Shown: positions 49,153-61,834, counted from the stretch's first letter. The stretch: 64,000 nucleotides of DNA from Hymenopellis radicata (GCA_015501595.1 JADNRX010000120.1:62001-126000); one strand, 5' to 3'. Made by a program: numbers and translations. Notes: generated from the letters alone by a model not told the origin.

Positions 49153-51932
49153 TCACCGCTTCGTTTTCCGTTTGCCACGCGTGGCTTTAGGAGTCGTCTT
49201 CTTCTTGCGCTTGGAAGGAGTCTCTTCATGATACTCCGTGTCACCGTTCGCCAAATCGCTGTCCTGCTGCAGAACTTCCGGCTCCTCCTCTGCACCTTGC
49301 ACGTAACCGGGCCCATAAAGACGGACGGGCCCCCAGCTCCGCCACGAGCAAGAAACCCACGCGTCTTGCTTCTTGTACCAACGCCGACTAGTACGCCACT
49401 ATCAAGGTCCGCTTCGTCGTCTTGTTGCTCAGACATAAAGGTCCTTTTGAACTCTTCATCTAATGTACCTCGACGCGAGGAAGCCGATGTCCGACGACTG
49501 CTGCTCCTCGTTTTTCTGGAATTCGAGGCACGGGCAAGAGGTGACTCGCGGCCGTCTGTCATCTGCTCAGGGGTAAAGCAAGCGGATCTTCTTCGTCTGC
49601 ATCAGAGTCTTGGTCTCGAAGGGTGGCCGGTGCAGGAGTTCTTGGAGGACGAACCGGAGGGCGAGGGCGACGAGGTGAAGGGGCATCCATGGGAGACAAG
49701 GGGGGTCGTTTGGCAAAAGCATTCACGATACGCTGTTTGTAAGGTGTGGCAGGCCGCAAGTCATCGGCAGGGCGAGAGTTGGTAATGTCATCATCCTGCA
49801 TGTCGACATCGATGATTTCCCGATCATCATCACACGAAGTGGAACTTGCATATCGACAAAATCAGCCTGATGAGGTGGCGGCGTGGAAGGCGGTCGGTCG
49901 TCTAGACTGGTATCATCTTTCTCGTGCTCGTTGTCTGAACAGAGTGAAGGAGTGCCGCCTTCAATAGAAGAGGGAATATGAGCTACACGTCGAAGAGGTA
50001 TACGAGAAGTCGGCGGACGGTATCGAGAGGTAGAAGACTGGGATGAGGATAGGAACGAGACAGACGAAGCTGAGGAAGAAGAGGGCGGGTTGGCCGTCGC
50101 AGATGCGCTGTCACGAAACCGGGAATTGAGTGAGTTGACGCTCTCTGGGGGGAAGCTATCGACCGTCTCTTGTTCAAACCTCCTATGGCTGTTAGTATTG
50201 GTAAGGAACGTATGACAAGACGCATACCAAGGACGTCGCGTAAGTCAGTGCCGCTATCCTGTCGTTTTCGCTTATCCCCAGTCCTATCATTACCAGTATC
50301 CCAACTAAAGCTGGTGCTTCTGTTGAAATTGGACGTCGATGGAAGTGAAGAGGTTGACGCAGAGGCGGCCGTTGAGGCGTACAGGCTTCCGATGCGATCA
50401 GAAATTCGCGTGCTTGCAGAGAAACTGTGCTCAGCACTAGGCGCTCTAGTGTCGCGGGGAGGACCCGCCAACGCAGCAGAGGAAGAAGTTTTGCGAAGTC
50501 TAACTGTCTTCATCTCATTCAAAAATGCAGCCATTTTGTCCGCTCCAACAATGGTCGGCTGTCCTTTGCGTTGCGCAGGATTTATCGGAGCCTCGGTTGG
50601 TGCCGGCGTATGTTTGAGTAGTGACCGCGCATTGGCAAGTAGCGGCGTATCTGAGGAGCTGGTAGGCAGTCGAGAGAATGTGTTGGGTGGGGGAGGCGGG
50701 GGAGGTGGGGGAGGAGGTGGTGGAAATGTGTTTGAGGGTCGCTTGGACAGCTGAGAAGATGTCAGGAAAAAAATAAAGTAGCAAGTAGTTGAACAAACCT
50801 CCTCCCTCAATCTCTTGATTTCCTCCTCCAACATTTTGATCTTCTCCTTGTCGCGTTCCCTTTCGCTGCTGTCAACTTCGGGTCGGTCATCGAATCTCTC
50901 TTCATTTCTTCGAAGTTGTTCGCGTGCTGTGACAAGTTCTTGCTCTTTACCACGGACACGAATATGGCCTGAAGTATCGGCATCCATAAAATCCAGCGAG
51001 GCTCGCTGTTTTCCCTTCGCAGCGGCACTTATACGAGGCGGGAAGTCATCTTCCTCCTCTTCCTCTTCCTCTTCCTCCTCCTCATCTTCATCATCGTCAA
51101 ATACTTCTATGTATTGGGGTTTCGCTTTCCTTGTGACTGGAGATCGCGTAGGGGACAATTTGGGCAAGAGAATGGAAGGATCGGCATCGCTATCACCCAC
51201 ACGAAAACGGCTGACAGCATCCTTGACAGAAGGAACCAGAGGAGGACGAAAGGGTATAGTGCTAGAGTTGGTTTCTGAAGAAGGATCGGTGTTACTAAAC
51301 CTTCGGGTTGGTTGAGGGCTGATGATCCCCGATTGGAAGCGGACATGACGGCCATGAGAAGCAGGGACTGAGTCTGGCTCAAGAGAAGGAGAGCGCGGGT
51401 ATAGAGAGCCAGGCATAGTAATAGATAGTCTACGCCGTAGGGCGGCGGGTAGTGGGCGCGGCGAAGGTGAAGGTGAGGGGGAATGCTCAGAAGCCGAGAG
51501 TTCTGCTGACTATCAGTAGACGTTGATTAGGAGATATGTCAGCACACCTTCTTCAGCATATTCTGGAGTTTTTGGACGTCTTTTGGCGCGTTTTCCAGTG
51601 GACGATTCGGGTTTCGTGGTCGGTCGCGTCGACCATGGCCGCTGCCAGAAGGGATCCGGTCACTTTCCTCCCCAGAATACTCGATATCGTGATGTCTCTC
51701 TGTCGGGCGGGATTTTTGCGTCGCCTTGCGTCGGTCGCCGACGCGTGGTCGAGCGGTCGGGGTTGGTGCTAACAAGAGAAATAACATGAGACTGGCCCGT
51801 GCACTCTAGTCCAGTACTCACGAGGGTGACTGCGCCGCCGGTGGCATTGGTGATGAGGGCGTCGAACTCGTTGGAGATAAAGTCGAAGACGCCCGACAAC
51901 AGCCCCGTCGACGGAGGGTTTCGCTCGCCCAT
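49153..51932 (-). CDS. Uncharacterised Pro-rich coiled-coil protein with WH2-like motif
   Basis: No family recognised. The likely start MGERNPPSTGLLSGVFDFIS splices (GTGAGT...TTGTTAG) to APTPTARPRVGDRRKATQKS, then RPLENAPKDVQKLQNMLKK, then SASEHSPSPSPSPRP and the long exon from 51416. Visible parts: an acidic run (DDDEDEEEEEEEEEEEDDF), a coiled coil (EKIKMLEEEIKRLREEV), a run of 13 prolines, and DKMAAFLNEMKTVRLRKTSS, which resembles an actin-binding WH2 motif. A Ser-rich part and a basic tail (KRKKKTTPKATRGKRKTKR) end at 49153. The poly-Pro plus WH2-like pair hints at actin regulation, but this is inference. A frame change near 49565 needs an intron or a missed base. Confidence 0.65.
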
Positions 51933-52026
51933 ATGGACTGTGGTGGTATGTACGAGGGCCAGATGATCCAGGCAAACACGTCCAAGCATATCAACAGACC
52001 TCCAACCCGATTTGGAACACTCATCC

Positions 52027-52999
52027 ATGTCTCTCCCCAGTCTGGACCAGTTCACCGCGCCCACGAAGGCTGCCATCCAGCGCCTCGCCGCCCACGGAAT
52101 ACAGAATATTGACCTGTTCGTTAGTTGACTGCTGCTCTCGTCGTCGCCGGCCGTGTCTCATTCTTGCCAGGTCAAGCCGGCCACGCAAGTCGCTCGCCGC
52201 TGTCCTCGTACTCGTCTTTGAAGATGCTGGCCAATTACGCGTTCTGTTGACTACGCGTTCAAAGGCATTGAGGACCCATGCCGGACAAACGGCATTGCCC
52301 GGTGGCAAGATGGACGAAGAGGACAAAGACCTGATCCACACTGCTGTAAGCGTGCCTAGGATTCGCGCGCCATGACTCACCGCGTCGTAGTATCGTGAAG
52401 CTTACGAAGAGGTCGCGTTGCCTATGGACTCTTCGCACATTCATACTCTCTGCACTCTCGAGCCGTTCATCTCACTGCACAAGCTCCTCGTCACTCCGGT
52501 CGTTGCTCTATTGACCGACAACAGTATCTTGCTCGACCTGCGTCCCTCAGAAGGAGAAGTATCACATATATTCCATCACCCTTTGGAAGCACTTCTTGAT
52601 CCCTCGATCGCGTTAACTGAGGCACTTGCGCCTTTGGGTTCGGACTGGTTCTACGAGAACGAACTACACGTAAGTATCCTGATCGTGCACTTCTCACAGA
52701 TACTCAATACGCTGTAGGATACGACCGACTCTGTCTTGTCTATACTAGGCAATGCGAGTTACCGTATGCATCGCTTCAGAAGCACGGCGTCTCCAATCAA
52801 AGGGCTCACCTCTGAAATCCTTGTGCGCGCGCTACGTTTCGTTGCTTACAATTCTCACTCTTGTCAGATCCTTACCGCTGAGATCGCCTTCGCGAAATCT
52901 ACCAGCTACGAACGATATGCTGAGGGACAACTACGTGGTTTCAAGGCTATATACGCGCGATTGCTCGAACAAGAATCATTGGCGACGAGCCCTTCTTAG
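52027..52999 (+). CDS. PCD1: Nudix hydrolase, CoA pyrophosphatase type
   Basis: Peroxisomal-type coenzyme A diphosphatase (Pcd1/NUDT7 group) that trims CoA and its derivatives. It starts MSLPSLDQFTAPTKAAIQRL. The first intron (GTTCGT...GCCAG) leads to SSRPRKSLAAVLVLVFED. The Nudix box is LPGGKMDEEDKDLIHTAYREAYEEVALP, here split as GGKMDEEDKDLIHTA and YREAYEEVAL by an intron. Its spacing is that of NUDT7-type enzymes, with Ala for the last Gly. HKLLVTPVVALL fits the UPF0035 signature that marks CoA pyrophosphatases. The protein ends LATSPS; no clear PTS1 tripeptide is seen. Start codons of this gene and the upstream minus-strand gene are 94 bp apart. Confidence 0.86.
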
Positions 53000-53165
53000 A
53001 ATCAGTCCCATGCCAGTACCGCTGCATAGACTACGAATACATCACACCATAATATCTGTACATGTTGGAATGTCGATAGCTGACTATTTAGATATAGTGA
53101 GAGACACATTACAAGGTAGTACTGTACAAATAATTTCCTTGGTTTCGCAAGAGTCAAATCAACAA

Positions 53166-54763
53166 TCAGAACACTGATCGCGCGTATTCCCGTCCTTGAG
53201 CAAGCAAATTATCTCCCTCCATAGTCCACGAGACCTCTAGTCCTTTATCCTCCAAATCCCACAGAAAAAATGCCAATGCCGAAGTGTTATATATCGGATG
53301 GAGCGGTTCGGGGTAATCTTCCCTCGAAAGCGTCAATTTCGAGAGGCGTGCAACATTCTTTGGGACGTTCCACCGAGACAGAATCATAGCTGGGAGCCGA
53401 TCATGGGGAAACAAAAAATCGATCAACGTGTTGGTCGTGATCTCCAGTTCGCGGAGGCCAGGGAGAACTTGCTTTGTAGGAGCCACTGTAAGGGTATCAA
53501 GCAATGCAGAGGTTGCCGCTCCGGAATAAACCTCAACGTCGAGATGAACTCGAAGGGAAACGAGGCTGGGCAGTTGAAGAATGGGAATAAGATCGGATAA
53601 CGCAAAGGTGCAGTTAAGGGACAGCACTTTGAGTTCGCACCGCGAACGTTGAACAAGACGGCAAAGGCGTTCTTCGGCTTTTTTCTGAGACTGGCAACCG
53701 TGAGACTGGAGGTGCAGCTCGCTCAGATTTGGGAGGGATATTTGGTCGAGAACAGGAGATATGCTGCACGGCGTATCGAGCGTCAAGCGACACAACTTGG
53801 GGTGGATGAAGGGAAGCAAAAGCACCTCGCTCTCCTCATTGGCGATACAGGATATATGCAGAGAGACCAGGTTACGCGCATCGACGATGAACTGGTAGAA
53901 CGAGCCCGGGCCCGAAAATGGAACAGAAACGGAGGTAAGAGCAGACCAATGAGGCGTCAGTTTCCCCAGCGTCTCAAAGGCAAAGTTCATGTCGAGAGAC
54001 GTAAGAGTTGGGGGCAGAGAGACATCGAATACTCCGAGATCAGCCGGAGAGCCGGGAGAGCGGCGATACAGCACCTTCAGGCTTTCCAAGGTATTGAAAT
54101 GGATACCTGACGCGAGTCGATTGAAAAACTCCTTCAACACCACCTCCGAGCCATATATCTCGAACGAACGCCATCTCGATGAATGTCCAGACAGCGTCGA
54201 CATCAGAATTTCTACATCATGCTCTTCCAGGTGGCTCGCCGCCAAAGCGGGATATTCCATGTAGATATCAAGCGGACGCGGGTTGGAAAGGAAGAGGTGT
54301 TGTTCAAGAACATCATCCCAGTAGCCAACGAAACGCCTCGTGGACCGGTATAGCGAGATGTTTGACCACAGGGATGGGGCAGAGCGCGACAATGTTCGCC
54401 AGAGCCTGCAAACATGCCCGAGGCTGCAGGGCGCGTGGTTGGGGTTCAAGGCGGTGGAAGGCGTAACATCGATGAGGGAAAAGATGCGAAGAAGGATTTC
54501 ACGGGTATGGTACGAATAGGCGCGGCGAGGGATTTGGTCTGCTGGATTTCGGTCACCGTCAACGCGATTGCGGCACGCCTTTGGAGGATTGTCTGTTCGA
54601 GTCGAGTAATGTCGGCCTCGTATTCCTTTTGACGCGTCTCCAGCGCGACAACGCGGTCTGCGATCCCAGATGCAGTCGCCATAAGGGGGTTATGCCCCGA
54701 ACGTAGCGACTCGAGGACGTTCCAAGCTGGTTGCAGCGGCTCTGCGAGTTCAGAGTGCGACAT
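53166..54763 (-). CDS. F-box protein, tandem paralog A (one apparent frameshift)
   Basis: It starts MSHSELAEPLQPAWNVLES. A coiled coil (residues about 35-75, EYEADITRLEQTILQRRAAI) precedes the F-box: IRTIPVEILLRIFSLIDVTP, then LGHVCRLWRTLSRSAPSLWS. The frame breaks inside the F-box at about 54500, where one G is missing (GTGAAATCC for GTGGAAATCC). The LRR-like body follows, for example LPPTLTSLDMNFAFETL and LPSLVSLRVHLDVEV, to LLAQGREYARSVF. It is a clear paralog of the gene at 55056-56680: both have LGHVC, FLSNPRPLDI or LSNPRPLDI, MILSRWNV and VSWTMEG or VSWIINE. Predicted SCF adaptor of unknown target. Confidence 0.82.
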
Positions 54764-55055
54764 TCTGGGTCCTGGGAACAATGTATGAGTCAAAAACAAA
54801 AGAGGAGAATGGAGATGGTGCGTACTGTTTCCACGTCGTGGCGGTTGGCAGGAAAGAGGTGAAAGGGCTGCAGAGCTCCAGCAAACTTCGGCACGAGATT
54901 CCTACGATCACTTTACGCGATTGGAAAGTCTACTTAGAGGAACAGTGCTTTATTTTACAGGCGCGCCTGAAGACGTCTCTACTCTTGGAAGGACCATTAG
55001 CTAGAACAACTAAATCGACTTTGACGTATACGTAGCAATACGACTGAGTTAAAAC

Positions 55056-56680
55056 TTAGAAAAGGGATTCCCTATATTCTTTTCCCTCTTTCAGTAGGTC
55101 AAACTCGTTTATGATCCAAGAAACATCCAGCCCATTGTCCTGCATGTCCAGTAGAAGCAACGCTAACGACGAGGTACTATATAACGGACGAGGGTCTTCT
55201 GGAAAACGATGGTGTAACTTGAAGAGCGCCAACTTCGATAGACGTGCGGCATTGGGGGCGACGTTCCACCGAGACAGAATCATTGTCTGAAGTCGCTCGT
55301 TGTTGAATAGGTGATCATATAATGTGTTGGTTGAGATTTCGAGTTCGCGAAGGCTGGGGAGAAGTTTTTCGGAAGGATTGATTGTAAGGGCATCCAGGAA
55401 TTCAGAAGTTTCCGGAAGAGTGTCACAACCGAGAACGAGCCGCAAGGAAACTATGCTGGGCATCCGAAGAATTGACCTAAGATGCAATGGTGTCACCTCG
55501 CAATCGAGGGAGAGTGTTGTCGGCGTACACCGAGACCGCTCAACAAGCCGGCATAACAGCGCTTCACCATTTTGGTGCGGTCGTCCTGCGCAGGTGCCAT
55601 GAGTCTCGTCGTCCCCCTGGTGAGACAGGTTGAGCTCATCAACATTCGGAAACGACATCTTGTCGAGCACCGGGGACATACTGCATGGTACATTCAATGT
55701 CAGGCGACGAAGGTTCTCGTGAACAACAGGCTGTCCCCGGTCACTGCCCTGGGAATCGCCTATGCACGTAACATGCAGGGAAACGAGTTGCCGTGTCATC
55801 CCAATGAAACGGTAGAAAGACCCGGGGTCCGAAAATGGACCAGTGAAGGAGGTAAGAGCAGACCAATGCACGTTCAAGATGTGGAAGGTGTCGAAAGATA
55901 TATTCATATCGAGGGTGCGGAGGGAAGGAGGCAGGGTGACCTCGTATATACCGGAGCTCAACGGAGTCGCGATTTCCAGCATATTATAGCTGACTTTGAG
56001 ACTTGCTAAGATCGTCAAGTCGAGACCGTCTAGAAATGCAACGAACAGCTCTATTGCATCAGCCGGGCCATCGATATCAAACGAACGCCATCGTGATGCA
56101 TGTCCAGACAATCTCTGAAGTAGGGTAGTCACCACGTCGCGGCATTCGACGTCGCTCAGCGACTCCAAATCAAGGGAGATGTCAAGAGGTCGTGGGTTGG
56201 AAAGGACGAGGTGCTGATTGAAAACATCATCAGAGTAGCAGGTGGCGAAGGGACTATGAGGAGCATAGAAGTCGATGTTTGACCACAGAGATGGGGAGGA
56301 CCGTGACAACGACCGCCAAGATTTACACACATGACCGAGAGTGCGCGGGGCCGACATGGGGACAAACTTCCACCCACAAGCGAAAAGATATGAAGGAGGA
56401 TTTCAGGTGGTATGGAACGAATGGGTGCAAGGAGTGACTTGGTCTGCGCAATCTCCATTTCCGTTGAAGCGATTTCCTCCTCCTTCCGCGTAATTAACAG
56501 CGCAAGACGCGCGACTTCGTCCTTGAGCTGTTGGGAACGATCCTCCAATGCCGATACACGGTTGGAGACGTCAGAAACGGAGGCGCCAGGCGCCGTACGA
56601 CCCGAGCGTAGCAACTCAAGGATGTTCCCCAGCGACGACTCGGTCAGTCCACTGGGCGAGCCAGACGCGTCTGAAGCCAT
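55056..56680 (-). CDS. F-box protein, tandem paralog B (one apparent frameshift)
   Basis: The start MASDASGSPSGLTESSLGN leads to a coiled coil (SQQLKDEVARLALLITRKEE) and the F-box IRSIPPEILLHIFSLVGGSL. The frame must change at the GGGG of 56358-56361 (one C missing on the coding strand) to give SPMSAPRTLGHVCKSWRSLS. The LRR-like body (LPPSLRTLDMNISFDTFHIL, RLTLNVPCSMSPVLDKMSFP) ends LLKEGKEYRESLF at 55056. Same direction and architecture as paralog A 0.3 kb downstream, so the pair arose by tandem duplication. A decayed third member lies at 60.9-61.7 kb. Confidence 0.82.
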
Positions 56681-57205
56681 TTCGAACCTGTAATAATTGA
56701 ATGAGCTAGGAAGAAACAGACAGTGACGGCGCATACCACTTCCAACAAGGTGAAGGTGAAGGTTAAAAAGAAGAAGGAAGCGCAGGATAAGATTAGATGC
56801 TAACCTGTAATACGTAAACTAAGTGCACAGCTAAATTTTGGATAGAACGACAAAGCTAGATGACCACCATAGCCGTCGCTCACAGCTATGCGCATCTCCG
56901 CAGCTCTAAGTGCGAGCATCCGAAAGCGGTGCCGCCTTGGGTGCGTGACGTAAGGCGGGATTGAAGCCAAGTCCGCACGTGCTGTGCTATTTCACCCACC
57001 ACGACCACCAAGTGACGCATTTGCTGCTGCGACTCGGAGTGTACTTTACACCTCTCTTGTTCCATAACCACCACCATCTCCTTCCTCCCACATACCGAAC
57101 CAGTTTATCGCGCGACCACCTACATACCCTCACGACCGTTACCGAGCACTGCTGATAACGACCACCCGACGACCGAGCATTTAAGCCGCCGTTTACACGA
57201 CCAGG
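56681..57205. other. Divergent intergenic region
   Basis: About 525 bp between the F-box B start and the MARVEL-like gene start. No supported ORF; both promoters should be here. Confidence 0.4.
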
Positions 57206-58741
57206 ATGCCGCTAATGGACACCATACGAGATGGGCTGGACAGAATTATGCCCAGTGGAGGCAGTCGGCAAACGATACCGCCCACAACATCCGGAATATC
57301 CAGCATGGGCAGTGGAGGAATAGGACATGCACGATTCGAAGATGATGTACGTCCGTCTTCGAATACTTTCCACGCTTTTCCTTCTCGCCCCGGGCAAGGC
57401 TACAAGGGCCTCCCCGAATTACGCCAAGCGTGCAACCCTCTGGCTTACCTAAGCATGTTCATTCTCCTTATACTTGCATGGGAGAGAGCTCCAGCGCCCT
57501 CATTTTCCTGCTTTTCGTGCCTATAGTATGGGTTGCATGGCTTTGGGTCTCATTTTCAACCTTTTCGAGTCGTTTAGCGCCGTAACTGACTGTCGTATAG
57601 ATGATTATCTCCAAACCCGCCATCGTCTTCCATTCCTCTCAGATATTTTTCAATTTTCTCGCCATGTGCTGCTTTGCGAGTGTCGCTGCCTTTCAAGCAA
57701 AATGGGATGTTGGCCCATGTCAGTCAAATTTTCCCCTTCACAACGCGTCCGACGCGCTAACCGTTTCGCAGCGGGGCTTTCAGCTTTTACCCTCTTCCTG
57801 ACCGTCCTTGGCATACTTCTCGCGTCATTCATGCTCGCCGTCCCGGTCATCTATGAAAGATACGACAAACTTGCCCGACTCGCGCGCATGATGAAGGAAT
57901 TACGAGTGGGTTTCATTCTCACGGGCACGAGCAACGTGTTTAGTTTGTTGATTGCGTGCGCAGCCTTCCCAATTCTCTGACTGATATTAGCTGACCCTTG
58001 CACAGCTTCATCGTCACCATTTCTGCTTGGACCCAGGCAGGGTGCAAAGACGCGGCTAAAGATCCAAATGCCGACAAGGGCGATGATTTCACGAACGCGC
58101 TACCAGGTTGGTGTAGCACCAAAAAGGCGGCGGCTATATTTCTTTGGCTCGCATTCGGTATGTGTTCTCCGCTTATTAATACATTGGCTGATGCACCGTC
58201 CCGCAGTCTCCTGGGCGGCCTCTTTAGTTCTCCTGGTTCTTGAATGGCGACGAGGAGGCGGAAAGGCTTCATTTAAACACGGGCGCAAACCTCAGGATCC
58301 CCCATTCACTGCTCCTGACGATCACGAAGCTGTAAACAATTACGACGAAGACGAAGATGACACCGTCAGCCCTATCCGTGGTCCGCAGTCCAAGCCGCAG
58401 GACCCCTTCTCCGATACTAATAGATACTCGCGACCTGTGTCCACCGCATATTCGTCTGAACCTGCAGGGCGTCAGAGCATAGATGCGTATGGTGCCTTTG
58501 AAGACTCGGCGCCATCTGGTTATTCGCCAGGAGGCTACGGTGCGCCGTCGGCGTATACTGGATATCAGGGAACTCCCGCAGCTACGCGCCTCCTGTACTT
58601 CCGGAACCTGATTTCGGTCCGCGGGCGGGCGTGAGCAGGACCATGCAGTACGCGGCGGAGGACCCGTATGCGAAAGTGAAGGCGACGATACAGGGCGGCT
58701 CTCCACAACCTGGCTATAACAATTATAGCAACTATCGATGA
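57206..58741 (+). CDS. MARVEL-like four-helix membrane protein
   Basis: A soluble N-terminus (MPLMDTIRDGLDRIMPSGGS) is followed by four hydrophobic helices. These read approximately LSMFILLILAW with ALIFLLFVPIVWVAWLWV, IFFNFLAMCCFASVAAF, FTLFLTVLGILLASFMLAVP and AIFLWLAFVSWAASLVLLVL. This is the MARVEL-type topology found in fungal membrane-organising proteins. An extracellular loop has paired Cys (QAGCKDAAKD, PGWCSTKK). The cytosolic tail is Pro/Ser/Tyr-rich (PAGRQSIDAYGAFEDSAPSG) and ends NYSNYR. Several introns. Frame breaks near 57450 (TT run) and 57476-57480 (GGG) must be bridged to read helix 1 through, consistent with one-base deletions. Function unknown. Confidence 0.72.
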
Positions 58742-59066
58742 GGAGCATTCATGACATGATGATGATGGTACATGTTTTGACTGAGAATGGACTGGTGCAT
58801 TTTAATGAAGACCTATCGTATTGGCTTACTTCTGTTTCCGTGTACCACTAATTTATTTCTTTATGAAGCGTCGTGTACTTTACAGTATGCCTAACGGTGT
58901 CTGCGTATTTGCTATGATATACTTATTGGACTCGACTTGATGTGAACATTCGCGAGTTGTAAAATCCTATTCCAAAGAGCGTAGATACAGATAATCGGGG
59001 GAGGCAAGTATAAGCACAAAACTACATGAAGAGATTGAATTCGCTACTAGGTATAAAGAATTCGAT
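58742..59066. other. Convergent 3' region
   Basis: About 325 bp between the stops of the MARVEL-like gene and ATG18. No gene seen. Confidence 0.45.
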
Positions 59067-60599
59067 CTAGTCCTTCGTCGAGTCTTCGGCAGAATCAAGT
59101 AAACTGTACGTGCGAATCAGAAAAGAGCAATGGAAAGAAACTTGTGCTTCTTACCTATATTGCTTCATCAAGGAGCATTCTCCGCCGTTCTCCAAATCGA
59201 TATTGTAAGAGTAAAAGTAACCTTCAGAGGATATGACCATAACCTGTGGTGTTGTCCTGGAGATAAACCGTAAACATTGCGGGAAAACGAGAATTATACA
59301 GCCCACACTTACCCGCTTAATGCCACAACACATCTCGCCCCACTCGTCGGCAGCCTTAGCGATGCGAAATCTCGCGACGGCTCCCACATCTCCGTGACAG
59401 CATTCGGCAGGTATCCTCCCATTGAATGGGAGAGCGATTTTGTGACCTGCAAAGACTTTCGTCTCAGACTAGACGACATTCCTCCATTCTTCTTCTTCAG
59501 AATAAACTCTTCATATCCACCATCCATGCCCTCTCTGCTCTCTAGACTGTCTGTCTCACCGTTACTTGTGCTCCCGCCGTCCTTCCGTTGACCCGCCCCC
59601 AATCGGAATATATGCACCGTCTCATGCGCGGAGCTTACGGCCATAAGCGTCGATACGGCATTGAAGTTGATCGAATAAATCTTGGCTTCGCGTGTCCCTC
59701 GTCGGAACTGGTAGAGCTTCTCGGCACCTGGGACGCTCCAGACGCGAATGACAGTGCCCTTGTCGGAGGCGGTGGCGAGTAGAGTGCCCGTGGGATTGAG
59801 ACTGAGCAGGGAAATGGGAGATTTATGGGCTTGGATGACGTTGGCAACGGTCAGGGAACGAGTAGAGAAAAGGAGGACATCGCCAGATTGGGATGGGGTT
59901 TGGGAGGGTGCAGGTGTCGGTTGGGTTGATAATGGTGTTGCTGGTGACGGTACGGGGGAAGGATACGCGAGGTATGAGCTGTCCGCAGATGGAGACAGGG
60001 CACATATTGCTGTATTGAATGAGTAGAGTGCCAGCAAGTGAACAAACACAGCGTACCGTCTGGATTGGGCGTGGTCTCAATAACGTGCAGCAGTCGCATG
60101 TTGGAGATGTCGTAGATGTATATTTCTGTTTCGAGTACGATGACGAGGGTCTTCCTGTTCATCTTGACGGCGAGAATGGACGATGGGAAAAGCAACTCGC
60201 ATATCATGGATTGTCTCTGTAACAGCGTAAGGTGACAACGCAGCCGAGCTGCAACGTAGACGTACCTTGGTATTGACAATCTGCAGTTTTCGCGGGCTCG
60301 ACTGGGGCTGGTCGGCGGCCCCAACGAGGGCAATTAATGATGTGCAAAACAGCATCTCAACTATTCCTTTGGCACCGTCGTCTGTCGGAGTGCTCAGTTG
60401 TTGCGCCGGAAAGCTGAATGCGACGCACTCATTGTATAGACTCTGCCAAATGGCTCGCAATTTGTGATACTATATCCCTTCCGCGTGCCCACCGAAACAC
60501 ACCTGTACTACTGATGAATCCTCAGTGAAATCTACTGTGCAACTGGTCCGCTTACGAGAAATCCTGGTTAAAGTTGGCGAAAAGCATGTTGTTCGACAT
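59067..60599 (-). CDS. ATG18: PROPPIN autophagy protein Atg18 (one apparent frameshift)
   Basis: WD-repeat beta-propeller that binds PI3P and PI(3,5)P2 in autophagosome formation and vacuole membrane homeostasis. The start [15 protein letters not shown] splices to a frame with [20 protein letters not shown]. It continues, after a one-base loss at about 60432-60440, with [13 protein letters not shown]. Next: [60 protein letters not shown], and the phosphoinositide-binding [18 protein letters not shown] with its FRRG motif. A Ser/Pro-rich loop ([20 protein letters not shown]) sits mid-propeller. The last exon, after GTAAGA...GTACAG, reads [12 protein letters not shown] and stops at 59067. Confidence 0.9.
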
Positions 60600-60863
60600 T
60601 GTCGCAGTAAACGGGGTCGATAATGCGGGGTGTCTGTTATATTTCAGTGAGTACGCGGAGAACATATAGCGCGGTGGAAGGAGAAGGGCAACACGCCTAA
60701 CCAGGTATCGTCACTTGCCTTTTCCGGCGACGTTAGGTCACAGGCCCATTCTGACTTCAATACACAACGTACGGACCATCTGTTTCCCACTGATTCTCTT
60801 TTAGAAACCTTGCTCGCATTGTAAACTGACCGAGCCCGCCCCCGAGTCGCTAGTACAGTCGTC

Positions 60864-61690
60864 ATGCAACGTCCTCGATTTGCTGAACTCAGGCCACCGA
60901 CCTCCACCGACCGCCCAGTATTTCCGCTTCATCTATCGTTGACCGCGTGGCTGCCTTGGAAACGCGTCAAAGTCAGCCGTGCTCTGCTGAAATCCTTCTT
61001 CCTTCTTGCTGGTGCCACGTGTCAGAGCAACTTGAACTCCCTTGGACACGTTTGCAAGTTTTGGCGGATTTTGGTCAAATATCTCCGACTTGATGTATTT
61101 CCGTATGCTCGCTACTCCTATGATATCCTCCAACAGCACCTTTTTCCTCTCAATATCTATTTCGTCTATGAGCATAAGAGGACTGACGTGGCAGCTGGGA
61201 AACCGCGATGCAAGCGTTCTCTACTCGTGTGTCCCGATGGCGTTCATTCGAGATAGACGGCCTAAGCGATAGACCTTGCAAAGTCTGACAGTGCGATGCA
61301 ACAAGGATCTTTGTGACTCCCCGCTCAGACTTACGGTATATCAAGTCGTTTGGCCTCGCTCTCTCCATTCCCTTGACATGAACTTGTCTTTCCCCGCATT
61401 CAAGTCTGTAAAGGCGCAATGGTCGGCTCTTACCTCCTTCGCTGGTCCATTTTCTGGGCCGGAATCCTTCTACTAGTTCACTGTTGGAGCCTTTAACCTA
61501 ATTTCCCTCAAAGTCTCCTGCGTAGGTTACGACCGCCTCGACCAATCAAGAGCTCTCTTCACCCACGAGATCTTACATCGTCTGACGCTCAATGTATCAT
61601 GTAGCATGTCGCATGTGCTGGACGATATCTCCCTGAGTAGAATTTTCAACGGCGTCAGCACGTGGCCTGCTTTTCTTCAAGCAACAAGTC
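60864..61690 (+). pseudogene. Decayed F-box gene related to the 53-57 kb pair
   Basis: Plus-strand pieces in changing frames match the tandem F-box genes: LGHVCKFWRILVKYL, SYDILQQHLFPLN, SRWRSFEIDGLSD, LHSLDMNLSFPAFKS, VKAQWSALTSFAGPFSGPES and RLTLNVSCSMSHVLDDISL. Equivalent parts in paralog B are LGHVCKSWRSLSRS, SRWRSFDIDG, LRTLDMNISFDTF and WSALTSFTGPFSDPGSF. There are several stop codons and frameshifts, and the C-terminal third is missing. The orientation is opposite to the intact pair. It ends about 150 bp before the TIR element. Confidence 0.8.
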
Positions 61691-61834
61691 CGCCAATGTC
61701 AAACCTCGGCTTGTGGTCATGAACCATGTTTCAATGGTTGCTAGTCGCACATTCTTTGAGGAGGCAGAGACCTCCTCCTACTAGTCACAGCTGGCTCATT
61801 CGTAGGTCGCGGTGGGAGTCTGTCGCCATGAGCA

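Noticed and set aside
50815..51315. Plus-strand Ser-run ORF
   Set aside because: Antisense of the Glu-rich run in the minus-strand proline-rich protein gene.
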